Part shown: one piece after another, positions 1-9,283 of the stretch | How positions within the stretch are numbered: the stretch's first letter is position 1 | Layout of the letters: each line of letters starts with the position of its first letter | Source: Paenibacillus polymyxa | GTDB taxonomy: Bacteria; Bacillota; Bacilli; Paenibacillales; Paenibacillaceae | Direction: 5' to 3' | NCBI RefSeq assembly: GCF_001719045.1 | Contig: NZ_CP015423.1 | Coordinates: 496,001-560,000 of the forward strand | DNA length: 64,000 bases | Made by a program: the position numbers and the translations under genes | Notes under the pieces: generated by a model | What the model was told of the DNA's origin: nothing | Databases searched by the model: none | What the model saw: the letters and a program-made list of their open reading frames with translations, nothing else

Positions 1-275
1 GTATCAATATTACCGCTATCCACGGAAGCATCCGTTTTATGTATGTTTTTGTTGCGATCAAGCCGATAGAGAAGCCCTTTTTTCAAACCTGTTATGAGAA
101 TGGCCGGAACATCGTAATTTATTTTAATCATCCCGTATAGAAATCTGATCTCTAGATGCGCCCGATCATCATTGTCATGTTTGGCAATATCCAGCTTCAA
201 TCGAATACGAGAGAGCAGAATAGCCAGCACAAGTAATATAACGACGATGATGGCGATACTGATCCATTTCCACAC
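1..275 (-). CDS. DUF2953 family protein, N-terminal part
   Basis: This is the first 91 or so codons of a gene that runs off the left edge. A GTG start at 275 is preceded by a GGGAGG ribosome site at good spacing. The protein begins with one hydrophobic segment (about residues 5-22, WISIAIIVVILLVLAILL) followed by a beta-rich stretch containing FLYGMIKINYDVP. This matches the DUF2953 family (B. subtilis YtfI type), which usually sits near scpA/scpB and a YtfJ-like sporulation gene in related genomes. The function is unknown; the sequence suggests a membrane-anchored protein. Family call is from recognition, so moderately sure. Confidence 0.7.
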   Translation of the reverse strand, partial: MWKWISIAIIVVILLVLAILLSRIRLKLDIAKHDNDDRAHLEIRFLYGMIKINYDVPAILITGLKKGLLYRLDRNKNIHKTDASVDSGNID

Positions 276-351
276 TGGCGAGTCCTCCCTACCTTTTTGC
301 TATAAATATCATGGCAAAAATAGTATGACCGTTCGCCGGAAAATCATGCAT

Positions 352-397
352 CTTAAAATACCAACAGCCAGCCCCTAACTACTTGAGGACTGGCTGT
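352..397 (-). terminator. Terminator after scpB
   Basis: The arms ACAGCCAG and CTGGCTGT enclose an 18-base loop, and the minus strand continues with GGTATTTTAA. It lies between the scpB stop and the DUF2953 start, so it probably separates the two transcription units. Confidence 0.6.
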
Positions 398-442
398 CTA
401 TTTGAAATTTTACATAAGTGAGCCGCAAGATCCGGATGAACT

Positions 443-1054
443 TTATGGGGATTCAAGATCCAGATCGTTGGCTGCAGGCTGGCTGCTCTCCAGACGCTCG
501 AACAATAATTGAGTCTCTTCCTCCAAATTGTCCGAATCTTCGAACAACTCCGGTTGTGGTAGATCTGCCAAAGAGCCCAGACCGAAATAATCTAAAAATG
601 ATTTCGTCGTTCCGTACAATATTGGCCGTCCGATGGCTTCAGCTCGACCTTTCTCTTCAATGAGCTCCTTGTTGACCAGTGTATGTATGGCCCGCTCGGA
701 TTTGACACCCCGAATCTCTTCGATTTCAACTCTTGTAATGGGCTGGCGGTAGGCCACAATGGCCAGCGTCTCCAAAGCAGCTTGAGACAGTGAGGCACGT
801 GCCGGAGAGTATGCGAGCTTTTCAAAGTAAGGTGCATGTTCGGATAAAGTTGCAAGCTGATAATGACCGGCAATACGGACAAGTTGCAGGCCTCTTCCTC
901 CCTGCTCCATGTCCTGCTTCATATCTTCCAGGCACTGTTCAACCAGCTCTTGCTGCTGCTCTACAATGTCGGCGATCTGCTTGGTGGACAACCCTTCCTC
1001 TCCTGCTAGAAACAGCAGTCCCTCAATAATTGATTTCAGCTTCAGATAATCCAT
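443..1054 (-). CDS. scpB: Segregation and condensation protein B
   Basis: ScpB is the kite subunit that works with ScpA and SMC to compact and segregate the chromosome. The 203-residue protein has the two winged-helix modules of the family: an N-terminal one (IIEGLLFLAGEEGLS) and a central one with the conserved ALETLAIVAYRQPITR and IRGVKSERAIHTL motifs near residues 92-125. The C-terminal 30 residues are acidic and variable. Its start overlaps the end of scpA by about 32 bases, implying translational coupling. Length and motifs are normal for the family. Confidence 0.96.
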   Translation of the reverse strand: MDYLKLKSIIEGLLFLAGEEGLSTKQIADIVEQQQELVEQCLEDMKQDMEQGGRGLQLVRIAGHYQLATLSEHAPYFEKLAYSPARASLSQAALETLAIVAYRQPITRVEIEEIRGVKSERAIHTLVNKELIEEKGRAEAIGRPILYGTTKSFLDYFGLGSLADLPQPELFEDSDNLEEETQLLFERLESSQPAANDLDLESP

Positions 1055-1817
1055 TAACCCGTAAATCCCCTCTCCACTCCATTACAATATCATCGAAAAG
1101 CTTCTCCTGATAACAGAAAATTTGTTTCATTTTCATCAGTTCAAGGATAGCCAAAAAGGTCACAACCACTTCATGCCGATACATATCCTCATGCATCAGC
1201 TTGGAGAACAGCAGCCGTCCTCCATTCCCCACCATCTCTAAAGCTCCGATAACTTGCCGGATACGGTCCTTGACTGAAATTTCGTCCCGATGAACACGAG
1301 TTACCGTCGTACGTCGTTCTGCTTTGCGCAAAGCACGCTGAAAGGCCGCGACCAAATCGCTTGCATGCAGCCCATGCACCGGATTTACGGGTTCAGTAGG
1401 CAGGAATGCGCTTAGATCTTCTGGCTCCTTGCCATAAATTAGACTCCGCTCCCACTCACGTTCACTTAGATGGCGAGCAATCCCTTTATATTTACGATAC
1501 TCCACCAGCTTGCGGACCAGTTCCTCACGTGGATCATAATCCTCTTCCTCATAAAAATCCAAATCGTCATATTCCATCACAGGTGGCTTGGGAAGCAACA
1601 ATTTACTCTTAATAGATAAGAGCGTCGCCGCCATCACCAGAAACTCGCTCGTAATGTCCAGTTCCAGCTCCTGCATACTGTGCAAAAAAGCCATATACTG
1701 ATCAGTAATATCGCTAATCGGGATATCCTGAATGTCGATCTCGGCTTTATCAATCAGATGCAACAGTAGATCCAGCGGACCCTCGAATGTTTCCAGCTTG
1801 TAATTTACGACTGTCAA
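1023..1817 (-). CDS. scpA: Segregation and condensation protein A
   Basis: ScpA is the kleisin that bridges the SMC heads and binds ScpB. The diagnostic N-terminus YKLETFEGPLDLLLHLI is present, followed by DIPISDITDQY and a C-terminal winged helix (VVVTFLAILELMKMKQI). An ATG-like start 39 bases further upstream is open, but the TTG at 1817 has an AGGGGG ribosome site 7 bases before it and gives the usual short leader (MTVVNYKLE), so it is preferred; the protein is then 264 residues. It overlaps scpB at its 3' end. Confidence 0.95.
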   Translation of the reverse strand: MTVVNYKLETFEGPLDLLLHLIDKAEIDIQDIPISDITDQYMAFLHSMQELELDITSEFLVMAATLLSIKSKLLLPKPPVMEYDDLDFYEEEDYDPREELVRKLVEYRKYKGIARHLSEREWERSLIYGKEPEDLSAFLPTEPVNPVHGLHASDLVAAFQRALRKAERRTTVTRVHRDEISVKDRIRQVIGALEMVGNGGRLLFSKLMHEDMYRHEVVVTFLAILELMKMKQIFCYQEKLFDDIVMEWRGDLRVNGLSEAEINY

Positions 1818-1990
1818 TGTGCTTCCCCCTGCCTTACTCCAATCATCATTCAACAATACCTTTCCCTATAGCACTTATGCTCTACGTTATCAATCCCTCT
1901 TTCTGTAGTATATACGTCATCGCCTTGCTTAACAATCCAATCCCTTTTTCACCTTGCAGTTTATAGCGTTCTATTCAGCTATTCCTATCA

Positions 1991-2455
1991 TTAAAATTGC
2001 TTGCCGAGATTGGCCATTTCAATCGCAGCCAATGCAGAATCCCAACCTTTATTACCAGCCTTCGTGCCTGCTCGTTCAATAGCCTGTTCAATGTTTTCTG
2101 TAGTCACTACACCAAAAATAACGGGCACTCCCGTTTTCAGGCTGCTCGTTGCCACACCCTTGGCCACTTCATTGCAGACGATATCATAATGTGAAGTAGA
2201 ACCACGGATGACCGTACCTAGCGTAATTACGGCATCATATTTGCCGCTTGCAGCCATTTTTTGTGCAATCAGTGAAATTTCAAATGCACCCGGAACCCAG
2301 GCTACATCAATTTCATCTTCCTGTGCACCATGTCGTTGAAGTGCGTCAATTGCGCCGCTTAACAGCTTGCTCGTAATAAACTCATTAAATCTGCCTACCA
2401 CAATACCATATTTTAAACCGTTCGATACGAGATTACCTTCTAGAAAACGTGCCAT
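1991..2455 (-). CDS. ribH: 6,7-dimethyl-8-ribityllumazine synthase
   Basis: RibH condenses 5-amino-6-ribitylaminouracil with 3,4-dihydroxy-2-butanone 4-phosphate to lumazine, the penultimate riboflavin step. At 154 residues it has normal length, with the family motifs [19 protein letters not shown] and [12 protein letters not shown] (catalytic His in the last one). It is the last gene of the ribE-ribB-ribH group, 79 bases after ribB. AGAGAGG lies upstream of the ATG. No clear terminator was found between it and scpA. Confidence 0.97.
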   Translation of the reverse strand: MARFLEGNLVSNGLKYGIVVGRFNEFITSKLLSGAIDALQRHGAQEDEIDVAWVPGAFEISLIAQKMAASGKYDAVITLGTVIRGSTSHYDIVCNEVAKGVATSSLKTGVPVIFGVVTTENIEQAIERAGTKAGNKGWDSALAAIEMANLGKQF

Positions 2456-2534
2456 GTTTAATCAACCTCTCTTAGTTTAATTATTTAGGGACTTCGGACA
2501 ATACTTCAGATTTACTTGGAACCAAGATGTATTT

Positions 2535-3218
2535 TTACAATGACAAACGACGACGGTAGTCCACCAAATGCTGAATACTGATCAGCTTTAATTGATGTCG
2601 CTTGGCGACCACTGCCAGATCAGGCAGGCGGGCCATTGAGCCATCTTCCTTTATAATTTCGCAAATGACCCCAGCAGGCTTGAAGCCACTGAGTCGGGCC
2701 AGATCAACAGCCGCTTCAGTGTGACCAGCACGCTGCAAGACACCACCATCGCGAGCAATCAGCGGGAACATGTGACCAGGCTTGCGGAAATCACTGCCTG
2801 TGACTGCTTCGTCTGCCAAGGCGCGTACAGTCAAGGAGCGCTCGGCCGCTGAAATACCCGTTGTTGTCTCCATATGATCTACCGATACCGTAAAGGCAGT
2901 ACCGTGGAAATCTGTATTTTGCTCTACCATAGGATGCAATTCCAAGGCCTCGGCTCTTTGTCGTGTGATGGGCACACAGACCAACCCGCGACCTTCTATA
3001 ATCATGAAATTAATGACCTCAGGCGACGCTTTTTCAGCCAAAGCGATAAAATCGCCTTCATTTTCGCGCTGTTCATCATCCACTACAATAACGACTTTAC
3101 CGTTTTTTAAGTCCTCCAACGCTGCTTCAATGGAATCCAAACGAATCTCTTCGTCATGTTCCAACTCGCCATGCTCTATGACGTTTGCCATTGCACTTGT
3201 TTGGCTACCTCTATCCAT
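2535..3218 (-). CDS. ribB: 3,4-dihydroxy-2-butanone 4-phosphate synthase, RibB domain only
   Basis: RibB makes the four-carbon precursor of riboflavin from ribulose 5-phosphate. The domain is complete: [13 protein letters not shown] near residue 45, [12 protein letters not shown], and [11 protein letters not shown] with the catalytic residues. In most Bacillota this domain is fused to GTP cyclohydrolase II (RibBA, about 400 residues). Here the protein stops after [10 protein letters not shown] at 227 residues, where the linker to RibA would begin, and only 79 bases remain before ribH. An acidic N-terminal extension of about 25 residues is present. A strong AGGAGG supports the ATG at 3218. Confidence 0.93.
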   Translation of the reverse strand: MDRGSQTSAMANVIEHGELEHDEEIRLDSIEAALEDLKNGKVVIVVDDEQRENEGDFIALAEKASPEVINFMIIEGRGLVCVPITRQRAEALELHPMVEQNTDFHGTAFTVSVDHMETTTGISAAERSLTVRALADEAVTGSDFRKPGHMFPLIARDGGVLQRAGHTEAAVDLARLSGFKPAGVICEIIKEDGSMARLPDLAVVAKRHQLKLISIQHLVDYRRRLSL

Positions 3219-3278
3219 AACACTTTCCTCCTTATGTCTTGTGCCACGAATGCTCCTAAACAGGCTTACCCTTCAATA

Positions 3279-3944
3279 TCAGGCAAAGCCGTGTTTCGCC
3301 AAATAGTCCAAACTGAGAGGAGCTTCTTCTACTATCTCCGCCTCCGCTGCACCTCTGTAATTTAAAAGCTGTTCTACATATTTGCCCAAAATATCGCATT
3401 CGATATTGACGGTATCTCCCTCACGTTTGGCTTGTAAGGCCGTTTCGGATAAGGTGTGGGGAATAATGGATACGGCAAAGGTATCTCCCGTACGCTGTGC
3501 GACTGTGAGGCTGATACCATCAATTGTGATTGACCCTTTGAGAAGAATATATTTAAATAATGTTTGATTTTTAGGCTCAATTTCGAACACAACTGCATTC
3601 TGATCTGATGTTACCCCGCGAATCGTTCCCGTCCCGTCCACATGTCCTTGCACGATATGTCCTCCGAACCTTCCGCTCGCCGCCATCGCTCGCTCCAGGT
3701 TGACTCGGCTGCCTGATCTCAACTCTTTCAGATTACTGCTGCGAAAGGTTTCCGGCATCACATCAACCTTAAAGTCTTTCGTACCGATCTGTATCGCCGT
3801 CAGGCAAACGCCATTCACTGAGACACTGTCTCCTATTTTCAAATCGCCCAACACCACGGAACCCGAAATCCCAAGCACCATCGCTTCACCGCTTTTGGAA
3901 ATAGTTTGAATGCGACCCACTTCCTCGACCAATCCGGTAAACAT
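3279..3944 (-). CDS. ribE: Riboflavin synthase, alpha chain
   Basis: RibE dismutates two lumazines to riboflavin and 5-amino-6-ribitylaminouracil. It shows the internal duplication of the family: repeat one begins MFTGLVEEVG with GDSVSVNGVCLT, and repeat two has GHVDGTG and GSITIDGISLTV. The start at 3944 is chosen because MFTGLVEE is the canonical N-terminus and GAAAGGAG lies just before it. It is the first gene of the operon here, behind an FMN riboswitch and terminator; ribD, which usually comes first, is not seen. The size of 221 residues is normal. Confidence 0.96.
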   Translation of the reverse strand: MFTGLVEEVGRIQTISKSGEAMVLGISGSVVLGDLKIGDSVSVNGVCLTAIQIGTKDFKVDVMPETFRSSNLKELRSGSRVNLERAMAASGRFGGHIVQGHVDGTGTIRGVTSDQNAVVFEIEPKNQTLFKYILLKGSITIDGISLTVAQRTGDTFAVSIIPHTLSETALQAKREGDTVNIECDILGKYVEQLLNYRGAAEAEIVEEAPLSLDYLAKHGFA

Positions 3945-4001
3945 GCCTTCACTCCTTTCCACTACATTTCAGTTTATCCCTAATTCATCAGCTATAAGCG
4001 C

Positions 4002-4040
4002 AAAAAACCCCCAGTTCGGATTCAATCCGTCATGGGGGTG
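4002..4040 (-). terminator. Terminator in the ribE leader (riboswitch output)
   Basis: On the minus strand ACCCCCATGACGG is followed by CCGAACTGGGGGT and TTTTT, a textbook intrinsic terminator just ahead of ribE. It is the likely expression platform of the FMN riboswitch, although about 237 bases separate it from the aptamer. Confidence 0.8.
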
Positions 4041-4277
4041 ATGAGAGTCACATTTGTAGTATACAAGCGCAGTTCATATGCATCTTAAGACGACATGAAA
4101 TCATAGGTTTGCCAATAGAAAGCATGACTGAGGATACAACCAAATACGCTCTGAACACCATCAAAAAGAAAGCTTAAGCAAGCTATCGCCCGATGCTGTC
4201 CTACAACGAAATAAGCTGTACGCACAATTGGGTATGCTAAAAATCGGCACATGTCACGTCATGCACATGCGCTTCGT

Positions 4278-4445
4278 ATCCTTCTCCCATCCAGACTATA
4301 CTGTCGGTCCCGGATTTGCACCAGGTCCACCTTCTGCCGATCATTCAGCATCCGGGTCACGGACTAAGCCATGCTGTTTCTCACAAAAACGATCCACAAA
4401 CATGTCATCACCGCCGGTCGGGAATTTCGCCCCGCCCCGAAGGAT
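4278..4445 (-). promoter_or_regulatory. FMN riboswitch (RFN element)
   Basis: The minus strand has the conserved RFN blocks in order: CTTCGGGGCGGGGCGAAATT, CCCGACCGGCGGTGAT, then AGTCCGTGACCC, GGTGGACCTGGTGCAAATCC and GATGGGAGAAGGAT at the 3' end. FMN binding represses downstream riboflavin genes. The next coding sequence is ribE at 3944; the roughly 240 bases between aptamer and terminator hold no recognisable gene. Confidence 0.95.
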
Positions 4446-4516
4446 CTTGCTCTTATTTAATTAAATTAACTTTAAACTTGTTACGTATATTAGCACCGAC
4501 TTCTAAAAAAAGCAAG

Positions 4517-4984
4517 TTATCTAATAGAAGCTCCTGCTTTGGTTTTGACATATTGGCTGGAGAGTTCTTCAAACCAGGTTTTATCATTCATATGAAGCGC
4601 CAAGTCAATCAGATCGGCCAGTTCCTCGACTCCCAACTCTGTTGCATGATCAAAGGTAATTACGGCTGAAGCAACCGGTCCCCGTCCTTCCTCAGAACTT
4701 GCTTCATAATCCAGTCGCACATCAACATGTCCGTCAATAAACTCGCATTTCAGAAAATAAATAATTTCGCACATTAAAATGGGGCGTACCTGTGTTTCTA
4801 ACACGCAATCCATCACCTTGGCAGAATAATGCTGGTTCGTCAGCGTGAATTTGTGTTCTGTCGCTGCCAACGATGCCCGTCCAAAATCATCCGTAAACTT
4901 TAGCTCCACTGGCTGGATGTTCATAACCTTAGGGATCTGCTTCTTTATAATTTCGATTATTTCAACTGTATTCAGCTTAATCAT
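4517..4984 (-). CDS. Hypothetical protein
   Basis: This gene encodes a soluble, acidic 155-residue protein that I do not recognise. The ATG at 4984 has GAGGTG six bases upstream; a GTG three codons earlier overlaps that ribosome site and is less likely. The sequence has no signal peptide, membrane segment or obvious motif; it alternates predicted beta (HKFTLTNQHYSAKVMDCVL) and helical parts and ends with LADLIDLALHMNDKTWFEEL. It stands alone between the riboswitch and the terminator of the ferredoxin oxidoreductase genes. A function cannot be assigned. Confidence 0.7.
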   Translation of the reverse strand: MIKLNTVEIIEIIKKQIPKVMNIQPVELKFTDDFGRASLAATEHKFTLTNQHYSAKVMDCVLETQVRPILMCEIIYFLKCEFIDGHVDVRLDYEASSEEGRGPVASAVITFDHATELGVEELADLIDLALHMNDKTWFEELSSQYVKTKAGASIR

Positions 4985-5103
4985 TACCTGCACCTCATTG
5001 CATCTTAAAATTCAGAAGAAAACTTTTTAACGTGCCTCTTATAGGCCTCCACTCCTATATCGGAAATCATTACCTGTTTTTTTATGCTTCAACCCATAAA
5101 CGA

Positions 5104-5141
5104 CAAAAAAGATTCTTTGCGCAATAAACGCAAAGAATCTT
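5104..5141 (-). terminator. Terminator after the por genes
   Basis: A 13-base perfect stem (AAGATTCTTTGCG / CGCAAAGAATCTT) is followed on the minus strand by TTTTTT. It closes the transcription unit of the two oxidoreductase genes. Confidence 0.9.
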
Positions 5142-5203
5142 GATTGAACCACTACAGTAACAGCGGCTAACAATGTTAATCGATGATTATGCAAAAAACG
5201 TAA

Positions 5204-7492
5204 TTATAGCTCTGAAATTTCATGTTTCTTTTTCAGGATAGTCCAGCGACGCTCAATCTCCTGCTCAAAGGTAGCCAGCGTAGCCTCCTCCTTGAGAAGA
5301 TGCTTCGTTTTACCCATTAATTTCAACCATTCAGCAGCTGGAATCCGTTTTCCCTTGTCTTCCGGATTGTACGTAATTGTCGTACTGCCTTGCTCTATTT
5401 CGTACAAAGGAAAGAAACAAGACTCGACTGCAGCGCCCACAATGCTGGTGCCCAGTCTGTCATCAGATTTCCAATTCAGCGGGCAGGCGCACAGGATCTT
5501 ACCATAGGCCGTACCCACGTTGTTCGCATACCATTGAGCCTTGGCTGCTTTGCGCAGCATATCCTGCGGATGACTTTCAGCTGCTGTAAAAGCATACGGA
5601 ATGTTACAAGCAGCCATGATTTGTACGGTATCCTTGTGATGTCCTTGCTTTCCTTTTTGCATTTTCCCTACACCCGACGTACTGGTCATGTGACCAACCG
5701 GAGTGGAGTATGATTGCTGTGAACCTGTATTCATGTACCCTTCGTTATCATATTCCAGCATGATCAGCTTATGATTACGCAGAGCCGCACCAATCGCAGA
5801 ACCCATACCTATATCCATCCCACCGTCACCACTGATCATGATAAAGGTCGGATCGTCCGACATTTCAATTTCATTACGGCGCTTCATTTCCATATAAGCT
5901 TCCAGCGCTCCTGAAAGTGTAGCGGCCCCGTTTTGAAAAAGATTGTGGATCATCGGTTGTTTGTGTGATGTATATGGATACCCTGTCGTCGTCACATAAA
6001 CGCAGCCTGTCTGGAACAACACGACAATATCCCCTTCAATACCTTTGAAAAACAGTTCCAGCGCAGACAATGCCCCACATCCTGGGCAAGCCCCGTGACC
6101 TGGTGTAAGACGGCGTGGTTTGGTTGTCAACGACCGCAGGGGTGGCACCTTGACTTTGAGCTTCCCGGTCGCCTCGTCCGGCGTAACCTGAATCAGGCCC
6201 GTACGGTATGCATTGCCACGTGGCGGCTGCATAACTTGCGGCATCACCTTGTCCGGTGAACCCGGATTAATACCGTAATAATCAAAGGGCTTCTCCGCTC
6301 GTCCGGCCTCTGCCGCCTCAATCGCAAGCTGGAAGAACGCCTCTGCATCTTCCGCATAAAAATCCTTGCCGCCCAAGCCAAAGATACGGCTCAACACGAG
6401 TGTCCGATTCAGTGGGTCCTCCTGCAAGGCCGCCTTAATTTCATGCGTTAAATTCCCGCCGTCTGCCCCATACGAGTCTGCACGTTCACCTACCAGCAGC
6501 GCCTTGACATCACGTAAGGCTTCCCGCAGTTGTGCGGCTGGGAACGGTCGGATGATATTCGGACGTATCACACCAGCTTTAATTCCGCGCGCACGGAGTT
6601 GATCCGCCACATCCTTAGCCGATTCAGCCGCCGAATTCAACAAGAATACCGCGACCTCAGCATCCTCCATTTGATACAGATCTAAAATCGGGTATTCCCG
6701 ACCGGATAAAGCGGCATATTCTGCTGCTACCTGCTCATATACTCCTTCTGACAGCTTCAGTGCTTCGGACAGCTGAACATGATTATTCGTCAGGTCATCA
6801 CCATTCATATGCGCACCTACGGTAACAGGATGATCAAAATCAGTAATATTCGGATAATTTAAGTTCGGGTTAGGACCTACAAAACCGCGCACGGTCTCAG
6901 CATCTGCAAAATATTGCACTTTACGTTTTTGATGGGACGTATAAAAACCGTCATATGCAACCATTACAGGTAGCCGAACATCGCTATGCTCTGCGATTTT
7001 TAGTGCCATGATGTTCATATCATACACAGCCTGTGGTGTACTTGCCGTCAAAATGACCCAGCCTGTATTCAAACCATAGTACAGATCCGAATGATCCCCG
7101 CGAATATCCAGGGGACCACTGACAGCTCGTGTCACCAGATTCATAACCATTGGAAAACGGGTACCTGACTGAACAGGTAACTGCTCCAGCATGTACAGGA
7201 AACCTTGCGAACTAGTGGCGTTCACAACCCTCGCTCCCGCTGCGGCAGCTCCATAACAAATCCCTGCCGATCCGTGTTCTCCGTCTGCTGCAACCAGCTT
7301 AATATTATGCTGACCTCTCGTTCTCATCTGATCCAAATACTGCGCTACCTCAGTAGATGGAGTAATCGGGAAATATCCCATCATATGATAATTAATCTGC
7401 GCAGCCGCCGTAGCTGCCATTTCATTACCGGATTCGAACGTTGTCACTTGCGCGGCGCCTGTCTGTTTGAGTTCTTCCTCCAGTTTTGCCAT
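5204..7492 (-). CDS. 2-oxoacid (probably pyruvate):ferredoxin oxidoreductase, fused alpha-beta subunit
   Basis: This 762-residue protein joins the alpha subunit (about residues 1-420, pyrimidine-binding and domain II) to the beta subunit (about 455-762). The beta part has CPGCG near residue 469, a further cysteine in QTGCVYVTT and another in KILCACPLNW, enough for a [4Fe-4S] cluster, and the thiamine diphosphate motif GDGGMDIGMGS near 553. The beta motifs resemble PorB, so oxidative decarboxylation of pyruvate to acetyl-CoA with ferredoxin is the best guess; 2-oxoisovalerate is possible. Its ATG overlaps the stop of the gamma-delta gene by one base (TAATG), so the two are co-translated. Confidence 0.9.
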   Translation of the reverse strand: MAKLEEELKQTGAAQVTTFESGNEMAATAAAQINYHMMGYFPITPSTEVAQYLDQMRTRGQHNIKLVAADGEHGSAGICYGAAAAGARVVNATSSQGFLYMLEQLPVQSGTRFPMVMNLVTRAVSGPLDIRGDHSDLYYGLNTGWVILTASTPQAVYDMNIMALKIAEHSDVRLPVMVAYDGFYTSHQKRKVQYFADAETVRGFVGPNPNLNYPNITDFDHPVTVGAHMNGDDLTNNHVQLSEALKLSEGVYEQVAAEYAALSGREYPILDLYQMEDAEVAVFLLNSAAESAKDVADQLRARGIKAGVIRPNIIRPFPAAQLREALRDVKALLVGERADSYGADGGNLTHEIKAALQEDPLNRTLVLSRIFGLGGKDFYAEDAEAFFQLAIEAAEAGRAEKPFDYYGINPGSPDKVMPQVMQPPRGNAYRTGLIQVTPDEATGKLKVKVPPLRSLTTKPRRLTPGHGACPGCGALSALELFFKGIEGDIVVLFQTGCVYVTTTGYPYTSHKQPMIHNLFQNGAATLSGALEAYMEMKRRNEIEMSDDPTFIMISGDGGMDIGMGSAIGAALRNHKLIMLEYDNEGYMNTGSQQSYSTPVGHMTSTSGVGKMQKGKQGHHKDTVQIMAACNIPYAFTAAESHPQDMLRKAAKAQWYANNVGTAYGKILCACPLNWKSDDRLGTSIVGAAVESCFFPLYEIEQGSTTITYNPEDKGKRIPAAEWLKLMGKTKHLLKEEATLATFEQEIERRWTILKKKHEISEL

Positions 7493-8505
7493 TACGCACG
7501 CCCTCCTTCATATACCGGAAATTGGTGGGCAACTCGATTCTGTTCCGCCCATCCCCATTGCTCACGACGCGAGCTTAATGCCCCCGATGGGCAAATATCT
7601 ACACATTTCAGACATCCTTTGCAATACTGGTAATCAATCCCTTGCAAAAATGGCATCATTCTTCCGCGTTTGTCAGCTTGCTCTTCCCATACAAAACAGT
7701 AATCCGGGCAAATCGAATCACACTTGGCACAATGGGTACATTTATCAGCTTCATATTCAGGCACATACCCCTGACGTGAACCACTAACATCTCTCGTCAT
7801 GCTGTTTCCCTGAGTTGCAATAACGCCCCCCAGTAGTTGCGTTTCGTATCCCATCAATGGCTGCGGACGTTCAAAAACCCGATCCTCTGCGTCATCAGTA
7901 ACTGGATATACGTGCAGTTCCATCTCCTCATAACCACGGTTAAACGTACGGAGATTAGGTTCCACTAACAGCGGATTTTTCTTTTCAAAGGTACTGCGTA
8001 TAACCGATCTCATCGCTTCCGGGTCCAGGAAATCACAGACACGGAACAAGGCACCGAGCATGGACGTATTTAGTTTGGTTCGCTCTTCCAGTGCGATGCC
8101 CATCGCATCCACCACCGCTAGTGTACCGGATACCAGTCCCAAATCAGCCCGTATTTCTTCTGCTGGACGCGTGGAATTAACCACTACAATCCCATCCGCT
8201 GGCAGTCCGCTGATTACATTTACCGTTTTGTATAACGTTTCATGGAAAATGCCTACCACATGCGGTTGCTCAATCGGACTGTGATCCCGAATATCGACCT
8301 CCGGCTCACAGAAGCGGACGAAGCTTTTAACCGGAGTTCCCTTTTTTTCCGAACCGTAGGACGAAAAATTTGAAGCATTCAGCCCCAGACCAAGCACCCC
8401 GGTTTCGGCCAACATTTTGCCAGCCAGATTAGCGCCGAGTCCACCAATGGATTCCAGCCGGATTTCAAAAAATCCGAGTCGATTTGTGCGCGTTAAAATA
8501 GACAA
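7492..8505 (-). CDS. 2-oxoacid:ferredoxin oxidoreductase, fused gamma-delta subunit
   Basis: The 337-residue protein holds the gamma domain (residues 12-190, SIGGLGANLAGKML and SSYGSEKKGTPVKSFVR) and a C-terminal two-cluster ferredoxin-type delta domain, CTHCAKCDSICP near residue 257 and CKGCLKCVDICP near 293. Together with the downstream alpha-beta gene it completes a two-polypeptide version of the four-subunit enzyme. The start is a TTG at 8505 with GGGGG nine bases upstream. Electrons would go to ferredoxin. This enzyme is oxygen-sensitive in most organisms, so it suggests fermentative or microaerobic growth. Confidence 0.9.
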   Translation of the reverse strand: MSILTRTNRLGFFEIRLESIGGLGANLAGKMLAETGVLGLGLNASNFSSYGSEKKGTPVKSFVRFCEPEVDIRDHSPIEQPHVVGIFHETLYKTVNVISGLPADGIVVVNSTRPAEEIRADLGLVSGTLAVVDAMGIALEERTKLNTSMLGALFRVCDFLDPEAMRSVIRSTFEKKNPLLVEPNLRTFNRGYEEMELHVYPVTDDAEDRVFERPQPLMGYETQLLGGVIATQGNSMTRDVSGSRQGYVPEYEADKCTHCAKCDSICPDYCFVWEEQADKRGRMMPFLQGIDYQYCKGCLKCVDICPSGALSSRREQWGWAEQNRVAHQFPVYEGGRA

Positions 8506-8675
8506 TGTGATAAGCCCCCTTCTTTTCCAATCCTTACTGAGTTTGAATACTCATATAAAATAAATGGAAAATGCATTCTTATCGAAAGGCTATCACAACA
8601 CTTACTTTTCGAATGTGATCTAACGCACTGTAATGCCTACGTGATTGCGAAAATCAATAAACCGTCAAACAAAAG

Positions 8676-8712
8676 ACAACAAAAGCCGCCCTGTCTAAAG
8701 ACAGAACGGCTT
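8676..8712 (-). terminator. Terminator after ppiB
   Basis: The stem AAGCCGTTCTGTCT / AGACAGGGCGGCTT (minus strand, one mismatch) is followed by TTGTTGTCTTTT. It lies 45 bases after the cyclophilin stop. Confidence 0.7.
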
Positions 8713-8756
8713 AGGTGCAACGCTATTTGAAAAAGATCATGTAATTAACGGTAAAA

Positions 8757-9191
8757 TTACACGTCAAATACTTTAACCTCTTTCATTTTGTCGCCTTGTT
8801 TTACAGCATCAATGAATTCCATACCTTTGGTTACTTTACCAAATACAGTATGTACTCCATCTAAATGTGGTTGTGGAGCGTAGCAGATAAAGAATTGGCT
8901 GCCACCTGTGTTGCGACCTGCATGAGCCATGGACAGAACGCCTTTGGCATGCTTTGTTGTATTCGTAGCTGTTTCACAGTCAATCGTGTAACCAGGACCG
9001 CCTGTACCGTTACCGATTGGACAACCACCTTGAGCAACAAAGCCCGGAATGACACGGTGGAAGCTCAAACCGTTGTAGTAACCGCTGTTTGCCAGCTTTT
9101 CAAAGTTAGCAACGGTGTTTGGAGCTTCTTCTGGGAAAAAGTCAATTTCAACGATACCGCCGTTTTCAAGATCTATTCTACCTTTTTTCAT
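8757..9191 (-). CDS. ppiB: Peptidyl-prolyl cis-trans isomerase, cyclophilin type
   Basis: This is a 144-residue single-domain cytoplasmic cyclophilin that catalyses proline isomerisation during folding. Core motifs are present: [15 protein letters not shown], the active-site arginine in [17 protein letters not shown] and [12 protein letters not shown]. No signal peptide is seen. AAGGAGA precedes the ATG. It lies downstream of lysA but behind lysA's terminator, as in B. subtilis-type gene order, so it is likely its own unit. Confidence 0.96.
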   Translation of the reverse strand: MKKGRIDLENGGIVEIDFFPEEAPNTVANFEKLANSGYYNGLSFHRVIPGFVAQGGCPIGNGTGGPGYTIDCETATNTTKHAKGVLSMAHAGRNTGGSQFFICYAPQPHLDGVHTVFGKVTKGMEFIDAVKQGDKMKEVKVFDV

Positions 9192-9283
9192 TGTTTGTAT
9201 CTCCTTTTCAACCTGTTTTGAGAACTAAATAACATCAAGTTCCAGTTTACTATGAATTACCGCGCTTAGCAAAGTCTTGTCCA

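Noticed and set aside
4080..4256. A 55-codon open frame (MCRFLAYPIVRT...) in the rib leader on the minus strand
   Set aside because: It has no ribosome site, no resemblance to RibD or any family I know, and overlaps a structured leader; likely chance.
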